From contig NZ_CP063110.1 of the NCBI RefSeq assembly GCF_014931275.1, forward strand, positions 1,967,501 through 2,018,144: a stretch of 50,644 nucleotides of DNA. The letters run 5' to 3'. This DNA is from Haemophilus parainfluenzae. GTDB lineage: Bacteria; Pseudomonadota; Gammaproteobacteria; Enterobacterales; Pasteurellaceae. Under the pieces are notes generated by a model. It did no database searches. It was given only the letters and a program-made list of their open reading frames with translations, and was not told where the DNA came from. A program made the translations under genes and the position numbers. Below are positions 9,693 to 17,998 of this stretch, piece by piece; the first letter of the stretch is position 1, and each line of letters starts with the position of its first letter.

Positions 9693-10730
9693 TTATTCGA
9701 CTTCTACCAGCACACCTTCTTGGTGAGGTTTCAATACGCCAACCTCGCTAAGCTCGATACCGGCTTTTTCCGCAATCTCTAAGATTTCCGCTTCACTTTC
9801 AGATTTAACCGCAATCAACAAGCCACCTGAAGTTTGAGGATCGCAAAGTACCGCCTTTTGATAATCCGTAAGAGGACCAATTTTATGACCATAGCTTTCA
9901 AAGTTACGGTTGGTTCCACCTGGTACACAACCTTCAGCAATATAATCCGCTACGCCATCTAATAATTTGATTTTATCAAAATGCACAACCGCATTAAGAT
10001 TTGAGCCTTCACAGATTTCAGCTAAATGTCCTAATAAACCAAAGCCAGTGACATCCGTCATGGCGGTTACACCATCAACTTCCGCAAATTGGCTACCAAT
10101 CAGGTTCATTTGACACATGGCTGCCGTTGCTAAGCCTTGATGTTCTGGTTTTAACTTACCTTTTTTCTCAGCAGTAGTCAGCACGCCGATACCTAATGGT
10201 TTGGTTAAATAAAGCTTACAATTTGCTTCTGCTGAGGCATTACGTTTTACACGTTCGGTTGCAATAACGCCCGTTACAGCTAAACCAAAAATGGGTTCTG
10301 GCGCATCAATCGAGTGTCCTCCAGCAAGGGAAATTCCCGCTTGATGACAAGCAAAACGGCCACCATCAACTATTTTTTGCGCCACTTCTGCCGGTAATTT
10401 ATTAATCGGGAAACCTAAAATAGCAATCGCCATAATTGGTTTACCACCCATTGCGAAAATATCGCTAATGGCATTGGTCGCCGCAATACGGCCAAAATCA
10501 AAAGGATCGTCCACAATCGGCATGAAGAAATCTGTCGTACTGATAATTGCAGTACCATTACCAAGATCATAAACCGCTGCGTCATCCGCTGTTTCGTTCC
10601 CGACCAATAAATTCGGATCGGTAAATTTCTCGATTTCTGTCTGTAAAATTGTCCCTAACACCTTAGGCGAAATTTTACAGCCTCAACCTGCGCCGTGGCT
10701 GTATTGTGTTAAACGAATCTCATCCGTCAT
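9693..10730 (-). CDS. selD: Selenophosphate synthetase SelD, selenocysteine-containing (UGA read through)
   Basis: Makes selenophosphate from selenide and ATP, the selenium donor for selenocysteine and for 2-selenouridine in tRNA. A simple ORF scan starts at a GTG (10661), but the true start is the ATG at 10728-10730, preceded by AAGGA at good spacing. Translation reads [15 protein letters not shown], then an in-frame TGA (10683-10685), then [10 protein letters not shown], exactly the SelD active-site context (usually GAGCGCKISP). So codon 16 is selenocysteine and Lys19 is the catalytic lysine; the full protein has 345 residues. A SECIS-like hairpin directly follows. SelD that is itself a selenoprotein is known in H. 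influenzae. Later motifs include [10 protein letters not shown] and the C-terminal DPQTSGGLL. Confidence 0.95.
10641..10680 (-). promoter_or_regulatory. SECIS-like hairpin for selenocysteine insertion in selD
   Basis: Starting two bases after the UGA (minus strand), ctgtaaaatt (10671-10680) pairs perfectly with aattttacag (10641-10650). An inner stem CCTAA/TTAGG (10654-10658 with 10663-10667) closes a tetraloop GGTG. Bacterial SECIS elements lie immediately 3' of the UGA and present a GGU-containing apical loop to SelB, as seen here. The element is inside the coding sequence and also encodes conserved SelD residues. Confidence 0.88.
10683..10685 (-). other. Selenocysteine codon (UGA) of selD
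   Basis: In-frame TGA between GGT and GGC, at the position of the catalytic cysteine of other SelD proteins (codon 16). Strong conservation of the protein on both sides shows it is recoded and is not a nonsense mutation. Confidence 0.93.
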
Positions 10731-10792
10731 GCTAAATCCTTACTAAAATCACATACCTTTTAAGCGAAAAGTGCGGTCAGAAAATTTGGCGT

Positions 10793-12061
10793 TTATGACG
10801 CTAACTTCTCCACTTTCGCTTGTTTAATCATATTATCGCTGACTTCCAAAATCGTAATTTTCAAGCCATCAATTTCACAAACCGTTCCTTCATCAGGAAT
10901 ATCTTCAAGATGCTCAAGAATCAAACCATTAAAGGTTCGAGCGTCTTCTGTATCTAATTCCCAACCAAACATTTTATTTAAATCACGAAGATTCGCCGAA
11001 CCTTCAATAATCATTGAACCATCAGATTGCTGAACAACTTCTTGTTCAATGGTCGGTGCTGTAGTGGTTGTAAAATCACCCACAATTTCTTCTAAAATAT
11101 CTTCAAGAGTGACTAACCCTTTGATATCACCGTATTCATCTACCACTAAACCGATACGTTCTTTTTTCGTACGGAAATTCGCTAATTGTGTTTTAAGCGG
11201 GGTACCTTCAGGAATGAAATACACTTCATCGACAGCGCGTAATAAGGTTTCTTTGGTAAATTCATTTTTTTCTAATAACAAACGAAACGCTTCACGCACA
11301 CGCAAAATCCCTAATACTTGCTCATCAAGGCTGCCTTTATACAACACAATTCGGTTATGTGGTGCATGATTAAGTTGGCGCATAATGGCTTTCCAATCAT
11401 CATCGATATCAATCCCAGCAATTTCATTACGTGGTACCATGATATCGTCGACAGTCACCGTTTCCATATCTAAAATAGAGAGCAACATTTGTGGATGCTG
11501 TTCATCTGGAGTAGCTTCTCCCGCTTCCGATACAATACTACGAAGTTCTTCACGGCTAATCACTTGTTTTTGTAAATCAGGTTTTAAGCCGACCATTCGC
11601 ATTAAGGTTTTCGTAAAAATATTCATCAACCAAACTAATGGATAGAACACTTTTAACAATAGCGACAAAATGTGACTTGAAAATAATCCCACTTTCTCTG
11701 GGTGCATCGCCGCAACCGTTTTAGGGAAAATTTCAGAAAAAACAAGCATTGCAAAGGTTAATAAACCTGTTGCGATTGCTACCCCCGCATCACCATATAA
11801 ACGCATACCAATCATGGTTGCAATAGCGGAAGCACTGATATTCACAAGGTTATTAAAGATCAGAATAAAACTTAACAAGGTATCAGGCTTTTCAAGCAGT
11901 TTTTCTGCTTTTTGCGCGCCTTTATTGCCTTGTTCCGCCATAAAACGAAGGCGATATTTATTGAGAGAGAGTAATCCGGTTTCTGAGCCGGAGAAATAGG
12001 CTGATAAAACTAAACAAATAATGAGTGTAATAAATAAAGTACTAAGGGGGATACTGTCCAA
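10793..12061 (-). CDS. CNNM/HlyC-CorC family membrane protein (CorB/YfjD-like)
   Basis: Inner-membrane protein with an N-terminal DUF21 (CNNM) transmembrane domain (about 1-180, with SGSETGLLSLNKYRLR), two CBS domains (about 195-330, including DDIMVPRNEIAGID) and a C-terminal CorC/HlyC domain. Family members affect Mg2+ and Co2+ handling. The open frame extends to 12091, but I prefer the TTG at 12061: it has AAAAGGA seven bases upstream and begins MDSIPLS, whereas the longer frame runs into the terminator stem at 12090. That gives 422 residues. corB-ypjD-ffh neighbourhood is as in E. coli, with ffh divergent here. Confidence 0.88.
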   Translation of the reverse strand: MDSIPLSTLFITLIICLVLSAYFSGSETGLLSLNKYRLRFMAEQGNKGAQKAEKLLEKPDTLLSFILIFNNLVNISASAIATMIGMRLYGDAGVAIATGLLTFAMLVFSEIFPKTVAAMHPEKVGLFSSHILSLLLKVFYPLVWLMNIFTKTLMRMVGLKPDLQKQVISREELRSIVSEAGEATPDEQHPQMLLSILDMETVTVDDIMVPRNEIAGIDIDDDWKAIMRQLNHAPHNRIVLYKGSLDEQVLGILRVREAFRLLLEKNEFTKETLLRAVDEVYFIPEGTPLKTQLANFRTKKERIGLVVDEYGDIKGLVTLEDILEEIVGDFTTTTAPTIEQEVVQQSDGSMIIEGSANLRDLNKMFGWELDTEDARTFNGLILEHLEDIPDEGTVCEIDGLKITILEVSDNMIKQAKVEKLAS

Positions 12062-12089
12062 GGGTAAATCCTTTTGTTCGTTAATCAAC

Positions 12090-12120
12090 AAAAAGTGCGG
12101 TCATTTTCACCGCACTTTTT
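12090..12120 (-). terminator. Terminator after ypjD made from inverted uptake signals
   Basis: aaaaagtgcggt (12090-12101) pairs perfectly with accgcacttttt (12109-12120) around a 7-base loop. On the minus strand it follows the ypjD stop and precedes the corB-like gene, so transcription of the latter either reads through or starts between 12062 and 12090, where little room is left for a promoter. Confidence 0.85.
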
Positions 12121-12139
12121 ACCTGTTCTTTGATTTTGA

Positions 12140-12925
12140 TTAAATCAAACGGCTGCCAAAATAGCCAATCGTGAGCAGAATGATACCCGAAATTGCGTAA
12201 ATAATCATCCTTTTTCCACGCCATCCTAATCGCCAATGGCCAAAACAAGCAATACCAAAACTAATCCAAGCAAGGAAAGAAAAAATCGCTTTGTGTAGAT
12301 TTTCTGGAGTCACGGCTTGCAACACATGATAAGTACCAGAAATTAAAGTGAGCGTCAGTAATGCTTCCCCCATCGCAAATAAACAGAAGAAATGACGTTC
12401 TACTGCCATCAATGGCGGAATTGCTGGCGAAAATTGGATTTTACGCTTTTTCAAATTGCGATCTAACCATACCAACTGGATCACATAAAGCGTTGCAATA
12501 AAACATACCGCGTAGGTAAAGAGCGACAAGCCGATATGGAACAACATCAACGTGTTCTGATTAAGCATTTGAATGATGTGGCTTGATAAGAATGTGGCAA
12601 AGATCAGGCTAATGATCGAAAACGCATACACTATCGGTAAAACAAACCACATTGTCGAAACGAGAAACATTGAAAGCGTCGCCAATGACGCAATAATGAC
12701 GCTCATTAAGGAAGCGATTTGCATTAGCGTAAAACTTTGCCCTGAGGCAAGATCCTCTAACAGAGGGAACGTGCTGACTGCATGCAGAACAATTGCTGTA
12801 AGTGCGGTCAGAAAAAACGGGATTTTACTTTGACTCAACTTCCCTTCTGATGAGTTCATCAAAAATGGGGCGATCAACAATAAACTAAGAATGTAAAAAA
12901 TAATCGAAAAAAGGGCAAACCACAT
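12140..12925 (-). CDS. ypjD: CcsA/YpjD-like cytochrome c assembly family membrane protein
   Basis: Polytopic inner-membrane protein of 261 residues with about eight hydrophobic segments, related to the CcsA/CcmC heme-handling family and matching YpjD, which lies beside corB and ffh in E. coli. YpjD has been linked genetically to CorB function, but its biochemical role is not settled. Conserved features include the histidine in LMLFHIGLSLFTYAVCF (about 145) and SGTYHVLQ (about 200). The family's tryptophan-rich WWD motif is not obvious, so true heme lyase activity is doubtful. It starts at ATG 12925, divergent from ffh with a 139-base gap. Confidence 0.8.
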   Translation of the reverse strand: MWFALFSIIFYILSLLLIAPFLMNSSEGKLSQSKIPFFLTALTAIVLHAVSTFPLLEDLASGQSFTLMQIASLMSVIIASLATLSMFLVSTMWFVLPIVYAFSIISLIFATFLSSHIIQMLNQNTLMLFHIGLSLFTYAVCFIATLYVIQLVWLDRNLKKRKIQFSPAIPPLMAVERHFFCLFAMGEALLTLTLISGTYHVLQAVTPENLHKAIFSFLAWISFGIACFGHWRLGWRGKRMIIYAISGIILLTIGYFGSRLI

Positions 12926-13064
12926 AATGCTTTCTCTTTACTAGGAATTATTCTTATTTTAACGGATCTTTTCTCTAGATCGCCATAATTTTATTTGAAA
13001 TGATGAAAAACGCCCAAATTTCGGTATAATCACGGCAATTTTTTAAGAAAAAACAGGATTTAAA

Positions 13065-14456
13065 ATGTTTGAGAATTTATCGGATCGCCTTTCCAAAACG
13101 CTACGCAACATTAGCAGTAAAGGGCGTTTAACTGAAGATAATATTAAAGAAACGCTACGCGAAGTGCGTATGGCGTTATTAGAAGCTGACGTAGCTTTAC
13201 CTGTTGTGCGTGAATTTATCGCCAAAGTAAAAGAAAGTGCGTTAGGCGAAGAAGTTAATAAAAGCTTAACGCCAGGCCAAGAGTTCTTAAAAATCGTTCA
13301 ACGTGAACTCGAAAAAGCCATGGGTGAAGCCAATGAGAGCTTAAACCTAGCAACACAGCCACCTGCAGTTATTTTAATGGCGGGTTTACAAGGTGCGGGT
13401 AAAACCACCAGCGTGGGTAAATTAGCAAAATTCTTACGCGAACGTCATAAAAAGAAAGTGCTTGTAGTCTCTGCCGACGTATATCGTCCTGCAGCAATCA
13501 AACAGCTTGAGACCTTAGCACAATCTGTTGGTGTGGATTTCTTTCCATCTGATGTTAAACAAAAACCGGTAGAGATTGCAAAAGCGGCACTTGCTGATGC
13601 AAAACTCAAATTCTACGATGTGTTAATTGTCGATACGGCAGGTCGCTTGCACGTTGATACAGAAATGATGGACGAAATCAAGCAAGTCCATGCAGCGTTA
13701 AATCCAATCGAAACCCTTTTCACCGTAGATGCGATGACCGGTCAAGATGCGGCAAATACAGCAAAAGCCTTCAATGAAGCCTTGCCACTTACCGGGGTTA
13801 TCTTAACCAAAGTGGACGGTGATGCGCGTGGCGGTGCGGCTTTATCTATTCGCCAAATCACCGGCAAACCGATTAAATTCCTTGGTGTGGGTGAAAAAAC
13901 AGAAGCCCTAGAGCCATTCCATCCTGATCGCGTAGCATCACGTATTTTAGGCATGGGCGATGTACTTTCCCTTATCGAAGATCTGGAACGCTCAGTGGAT
14001 CGTGAAAAAGCGGAAAAAATGGCACAGAAATTCAAGAAAGGTGATGATTTCACCTTAGATGATTTCCGTGAACAGCTCCGCGAGATGAAAAAAATGGGCG
14101 GTATGATGTCGATGCTTGAAAAATTACCGGGTGCGAAAAACTTACCGGATCATGTCAAAAATCAAGTAGATGACAAAATGTTCATCAAAATGGAAGCCAT
14201 CATTAATTCCATGACCTTAAAAGAACGTGCCAATCCAGATATTATCAAAGGATCTCGCCGTCGTCGTATTGCATTAGGTTCCGGCACACAAGTGCAAGAT
14301 GTGAATAAGTTGCTGAAACAATTTGACGAAATGCAACGCATGATGAAGAAAATGCGCAAAGGTGGAATGGCAAAAATGATGCGCGGCATGCAAGGCTTAA
14401 TGGGCGGAGGCGGCTTAGGTGGCCTCGGTGGTTTAGGCGGCATGTTTAAACGTTAA
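13065..14456 (+). CDS. ffh: Signal recognition particle protein Ffh
   Basis: GTPase that binds 4.5S RNA and signal sequences of nascent inner-membrane proteins and docks with FtsY. The order is an N domain (1-90), a G domain with P-loop GLQGAGKTTS (107-116), DTAGR, and TKVDGDARGG, then a methionine-rich M domain from about 300 with KMGGMMSMLEKLPG and SRRRRIALGSG. It ends in a glycine-rich tail. The 463 residues fit the family (E. coli 453). It is divergent from ypjD and followed by a terminator. Confidence 0.97.
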   Translation: MFENLSDRLSKTLRNISSKGRLTEDNIKETLREVRMALLEADVALPVVREFIAKVKESALGEEVNKSLTPGQEFLKIVQRELEKAMGEANESLNLATQPPAVILMAGLQGAGKTTSVGKLAKFLRERHKKKVLVVSADVYRPAAIKQLETLAQSVGVDFFPSDVKQKPVEIAKAALADAKLKFYDVLIVDTAGRLHVDTEMMDEIKQVHAALNPIETLFTVDAMTGQDAANTAKAFNEALPLTGVILTKVDGDARGGAALSIRQITGKPIKFLGVGEKTEALEPFHPDRVASRILGMGDVLSLIEDLERSVDREKAEKMAQKFKKGDDFTLDDFREQLREMKKMGGMMSMLEKLPGAKNLPDHVKNQVDDKMFIKMEAIINSMTLKERANPDIIKGSRRRRIALGSGTQVQDVNKLLKQFDEMQRMMKKMRKGGMAKMMRGMQGLMGGGGLGGLGGLGGMFKR

Positions 14457-14477
14457 TCCCCCTCTACAAATAAAGTG

Positions 14478-14513
14478 CGGTCAAAAATCAATAGGTTTTT
14501 GGCCGTTTTTTTT
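14478..14513 (+). terminator. Intrinsic terminator after ffh
   Basis: cggtcaaaaa (14478-14487) pairs with tttttggccg (14496-14505) through one G-U pair, followed by eight T. The left arm begins inside an uptake signal. Confidence 0.8.
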
Positions 14514-14590
14514 ATCTTTTTAGTTAGCATTTCCTATTACCCGATTAAATTACTCAGTTTTAGGTAATATTTTCATCATTTGATAGTCGA

Positions 14591-14624
14591 TATAATTGCT
14601 CAGGTATTTTACTTCGAGTAAAAT
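14591..14624 (+). promoter_or_regulatory. norB promoter region with operator-like palindrome
   Basis: TATAAT at 14591-14596 is a good -10, though its -35 is weak. Ten bases further is a perfect palindrome, attttact-tcg-agtaaaat (14606-14624), with 8-bp arms. If transcription begins near 14603, the palindrome lies just downstream of the start, where a repressor would block initiation. It does not match the NsrR or FNR consensus, so the regulator is unknown. A second short inverted repeat (tgatgg/ccatca, 14633-14663) follows. Confidence 0.5.
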
Positions 14625-14698
14625 CTAGCCCTTGATGGCTATTCTCGGAAAGTTAACCATCATGGCATCATATTTTTTAATCATCTAGGAGTGATAAA

Positions 14699-16942
14699 AT
14701 GGGACAGTATAAAAAGTTCTGGTACCTATTAGTCGCCGTATTAATTGGAGCATTCTCCATTCTCGGTTACTATGGGTTCGAAGTTTATCGTGAAGCACCA
14801 CCAATTCCGCAACAATATGTTTCAGAATCAGGTGAAAAAGTGATTACTCACGATGAAATTTTACATGGTCAAACCGCTTGGCAAACCACTGGTGGTATGC
14901 AAGTGGGATCTGTTTGGGGTCATGGGGCATACCAAGCACCAGACTGGACAGCAGATTGGCTTCACCGTGAATTAACTAACTGGTTGGATATTACAGCGAA
15001 CCAAGAATTTGGTAAAAACTTTGCTGATTTAAATGATGAACAGCAAACGTTATTAAAAGCGCGTTTAACCAAAGAATATCGTGGTAGCAAAGTTGAAAAC
15101 GGTACTGTTGTGCTTTCAAACACCCGTTTAGCGGCAATGGAAAAAACAGCACAATACTATATTTCTTTATATGGTGATGATCCTGCAACCAAAGTGACTC
15201 GTGAACACTTTGCGATGAAGGATAATACCCTTCCTGACTTACAAGCACGTAAAGACTTAACTAAATTCTTCTTCTGGACAGCATGGACTGCCTCTGCAGA
15301 ACGTCCAAATACAAATGCAAGTTATACCAACAACTGGCCACATGAGCCGTTAATCAACAATGTACCAACACCAGAAAACGTGGTTTGGTCTATTGCGAGT
15401 GTGGTATTCCTCATTGCTGGTATTGGTTTCGTGGTATGGATTTGGTCATTCAAAAAACGTGAAGATGAACAAGATCCACCGATTCCGGAAGTTGATCCCC
15501 TCACAAAACTACAGTTAACCCCTTCTCAACGCGCATTAGGTAAATATCTCTTTACGGTGCTTGCATTATTCTTACTGCAAGTGAATTTAGGGGCGATTGT
15601 TGCTCACTATACTGTTGAAGGTCAAGAATTCTATGGTATTGATATCTCTCAATACTTACCTTATTCATTAGTGCGTACATGGCATATTCAAGCGGCATTA
15701 TTCTGGATTGCAATGGCATTCTTAGCTGGCGGTTTATTCCTGGCACCGATCATCAATGGTGGTAAAGATCCGAAATTCCAAAAATTGGGCGTGGATGTTT
15801 TATTCTGGGCATTAGTGGTATTAGTCGTCGGTTCATTCACCGGAAGTTATTTAGCAATTGCACATATTCTTCCAGAAGAATGGAGCTTCATGTTCGGCCA
15901 CCAAGGCTATGAATTCATTGACTTAGGTCGTTTCTGGCAAGCGGTGAAATTCGCTGGTATCTTATTCTGGTTAGTCTTAATGCTTCGCGGTACAGTGAAC
16001 GCATTTAAACAACCGGGAGACAAAAACTTATTAGCGTTATTCTTCGCTTCTGTCATTGCAATCGGCTTATTCTATGGCCCTGCATTATTCTACGGCGAGC
16101 ACACTCACATTTCTGTGATGGAATACTGGCGTTGGTGGGTCGTTCACCTATGGGTAGAAGGCTTCTTCGAAGTATTCTCTGTAGCGGCACTCTCATTCAT
16201 CTTCGTAAGCTTAGGTTTAGTTTCTCGTCGTACTGCGACTGTAGCAACTATTACTGAAGCGGCATTATTCTTAATCGGTGGTATCCCTGGTACGTTCCAC
16301 CACCTATACTTCGCAGGTGCAACTACACCAATTATCGCAGTAGGTGCGTCATTCTCTGCACTTGAAGTGGTTCCATTAGTGTTATTAGGTCATGAAGCTT
16401 GGGAACACTGGGCAATGCAACAAAAAACACCTTGGATGGACCGTTTAAAATGGCCTCTTTACTGCTTCGTCGCCGTTGCATTCTGGAATATGTTAGGTGC
16501 TGGCGTATTTGGTTTCTTAATCAACCCACCAATTTCGCTTTACTATATCCAAGGCTTGAACACAACTGCCGTTCACGCTCACGCCGCATTATTCGGTGTG
16601 TATGGTTTCTTAGCGTTAGGTTTCGTGTTCTTAATTGCTCGTTATTTACGTCCAGATACACCATTTAACGATAAGTTAATGAAATGGGGCTTCTGGTTAT
16701 TAAATGGCGGTTTAGTATTAATGATCGTATCAAGCTTATTACCAATCGGTATTATTCAAGGTTATGCAAGTATCTCTGAAGGCTTATGGTATGCACGTAG
16801 TGAAGAATTTATGCAACAACCATTATTCGATACCTTACGTTGGGTTCGTTTAGGTGGTGATGTGGTATTCATCTTCGGTGCACTAGCCTTCTTCTGGCAA
16901 ATCTTTATGATGATTTTCTTCAAACCGAAAAAAACAGCTTAA
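14699..16942 (+). CDS. norB: Quinol-dependent nitric oxide reductase (qNOR)
   Basis: Single-subunit heme-copper-oxidase relative that reduces 2 NO to N2O using quinol, for NO detoxification or partial denitrification, in the inner membrane. The 747-residue length matches qNOR (about 750) rather than the shorter cytochrome c-dependent NorB. After a first membrane helix (about 8-28) comes a periplasmic N-terminal domain (about 35-215), then about 13 helices. Heme and non-heme iron ligands are seen as WHIQAALFW, GEHTHISVMEYWRWWVVHLWVEG, PGTFHHLYF and VHAHAALFG. RBS AGGAG precedes ATG. It is a single-gene unit between two terminators and contains no uptake signal. Confidence 0.95.
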   Translation: MGQYKKFWYLLVAVLIGAFSILGYYGFEVYREAPPIPQQYVSESGEKVITHDEILHGQTAWQTTGGMQVGSVWGHGAYQAPDWTADWLHRELTNWLDITANQEFGKNFADLNDEQQTLLKARLTKEYRGSKVENGTVVLSNTRLAAMEKTAQYYISLYGDDPATKVTREHFAMKDNTLPDLQARKDLTKFFFWTAWTASAERPNTNASYTNNWPHEPLINNVPTPENVVWSIASVVFLIAGIGFVVWIWSFKKREDEQDPPIPEVDPLTKLQLTPSQRALGKYLFTVLALFLLQVNLGAIVAHYTVEGQEFYGIDISQYLPYSLVRTWHIQAALFWIAMAFLAGGLFLAPIINGGKDPKFQKLGVDVLFWALVVLVVGSFTGSYLAIAHILPEEWSFMFGHQGYEFIDLGRFWQAVKFAGILFWLVLMLRGTVNAFKQPGDKNLLALFFASVIAIGLFYGPALFYGEHTHISVMEYWRWWVVHLWVEGFFEVFSVAALSFIFVSLGLVSRRTATVATITEAALFLIGGIPGTFHHLYFAGATTPIIAVGASFSALEVVPLVLLGHEAWEHWAMQQKTPWMDRLKWPLYCFVAVAFWNMLGAGVFGFLINPPISLYYIQGLNTTAVHAHAALFGVYGFLALGFVFLIARYLRPDTPFNDKLMKWGFWLLNGGLVLMIVSSLLPIGIIQGYASISEGLWYARSEEFMQQPLFDTLRWVRLGGDVVFIFGALAFFWQIFMMIFFKPKKTA

Positions 16943-16960
16943 CTAGGTTTATTATCATGC

Positions 16961-16990
16961 AAAAGCGGCTAAGTAATTAGCCGCTTTTTA
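16961..16990 (+). terminator. Intrinsic terminator after norB
   Basis: aaaagcggcta (16961-16971) pairs perfectly with tagccgctttt (16978-16988) across a 6-base loop, followed by further T-rich sequence. Confidence 0.9.
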
Positions 16991-17251
16991 TTTATAAAAA
17001 ATCCATTATCTTTTTGACCGCACTTTTATTTTCATTAAATGATTTCCTTTAGCGGGGAAAATAATGTGAATATTTATAAGAGAGTGAATAAGAGAGCCAT
17101 TGGCTTTATGACCAGTGTTGAGAATGTATTTCATCAAAGTGCGGTTAATTTTTTAATTGTTTTTATACCCAACTGTCATAATAAAAATACTAGGCAATTG
17201 AATATTTCTGATATAAAATTCTCTGATTTGTTTTTTAAAGGGAGAAAAAAG
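16991..17251 (+). other. Leader region of upp, no gene seen
   Basis: This 261-base AT-rich stretch carries two uptake signals (near 17020 and 17139). A reading frame is open in line with upp from 17039, but its translation has no recognisable features and spans an uptake signal, so I treat it as non-coding. I find no convincing promoter hexamers or PurR box. The upp transcript must start here or read through from norB. Confidence 0.5.
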
Positions 17252-17878
17252 ATGAAACTCGTTGAAGTAAAACATCCGCTTGTTAAACATAAATTAGGCG
17301 TGATGCGCGAAGCTGATATTGATACTAAAAAATTCCGTGAACTTGCAACAGAAGTGGGCAGCTTACTCACCTATGAAGCGACAGCCGATCTCGAAACAGA
17401 AAAAGTGATTATCGAAGGTTGGAACGGTCCTGTTGAAATCGACCGTATCAAAGGTAAAAAAGTTACTGTTGTACCAATTTTACGTGCAGGCCTTGGCATG
17501 ATGGATGGTGTATTAGAACATGTTCCTAGTGCTCGCATCAGTGTAGTCGGGATTTATCGTAATGAAGAAACCCTTGAACCCGTCCCTTATTTCCAAAAAC
17601 TCGCGAGTGATTTAGAAGAACGTTTAGCTATCGTTGTGGATCCAATGCTTGCAACGGGTGGTTCAATGATCTCCACCATTGATTTATTAAAAGCAAAAGG
17701 TTGCCAACATATCAAAGTATTAGTATTAGTAGCGGCGCCAGAAGGAATCAAAGCATTAGAAAAAGCGCATCCAGATATCGAACTTTATTGCGCATCTATT
17801 GATGATCACTTAAATGAACAAGGCTACATCATCCCTGGCTTGGGTGATGCGGGCGATAAGATTTTTGGGACGAAATAA
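17252..17878 (+). CDS. upp: Uracil phosphoribosyltransferase
   Basis: Salvages uracil to UMP with PRPP. The open frame begins further upstream, but the true start is ATG 17252: it has GGAG ten bases before it and gives the standard 208-residue protein beginning [16 protein letters not shown]. Visible motifs are the RAGLGM segment (78-83), the PRPP-binding loop [11 protein letters not shown] (129-139) and the C-terminal uracil-binding [13 protein letters not shown]. It is followed by uraA and hda as in E. coli, but a terminator separates it from uraA. Confidence 0.96.
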   Translation: MKLVEVKHPLVKHKLGVMREADIDTKKFRELATEVGSLLTYEATADLETEKVIIEGWNGPVEIDRIKGKKVTVVPILRAGLGMMDGVLEHVPSARISVVGIYRNEETLEPVPYFQKLASDLEERLAIVVDPMLATGGSMISTIDLLKAKGCQHIKVLVLVAAPEGIKALEKAHPDIELYCASIDDHLNEQGYIIPGLGDAGDKIFGTK

Positions 17879-17890
17879 TTCCCTTTTAAT

Positions 17891-17919
17891 AAGACGGCAT
17901 TTATAGCCGTCTTTTTTCC
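17891..17919 (+). terminator. Intrinsic terminator after upp
   Basis: aagacggc (17891-17898) pairs with gccgtctt (17906-17913), followed by a T-run. It may attenuate rather than fully stop transcription into uraA. Confidence 0.85.
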
Positions 17920-17998
17920 GTGCGTGAAAACACAAAAGCTAAAAAAGCATTAAAACCGACCGCACTTTCAGTTAATTCAAACCGAGAGTTGAAACTAA

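Noticed and set aside
10659..10661. GTG start for selD at 10661
   Set aside because: It removes the catalytic glycine-rich loop, the Sec residue and the catalytic lysine; the ATG at 10730 with UGA recoding explains the sequence fully.
12140..12925. Calling the ypjD product a cytochrome c heme lyase subunit
   Set aside because: It has the CcsA-like fold but no clear WWD motif; the genuine ccm genes are at 21387-28197 and the location matches ypjD.
13742..14443. Long minus-strand frames inside ffh
   Set aside because: They are antisense shadows of a highly biased conserved gene; the Pro-rich translation mirrors the glycine-rich tail of Ffh.
17039..17251. N-terminal extension of upp giving a 279-residue protein
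   Set aside because: The ATG at 17252 has a good GGAG site and gives the standard UPRTase; the extra residues have no family counterpart.
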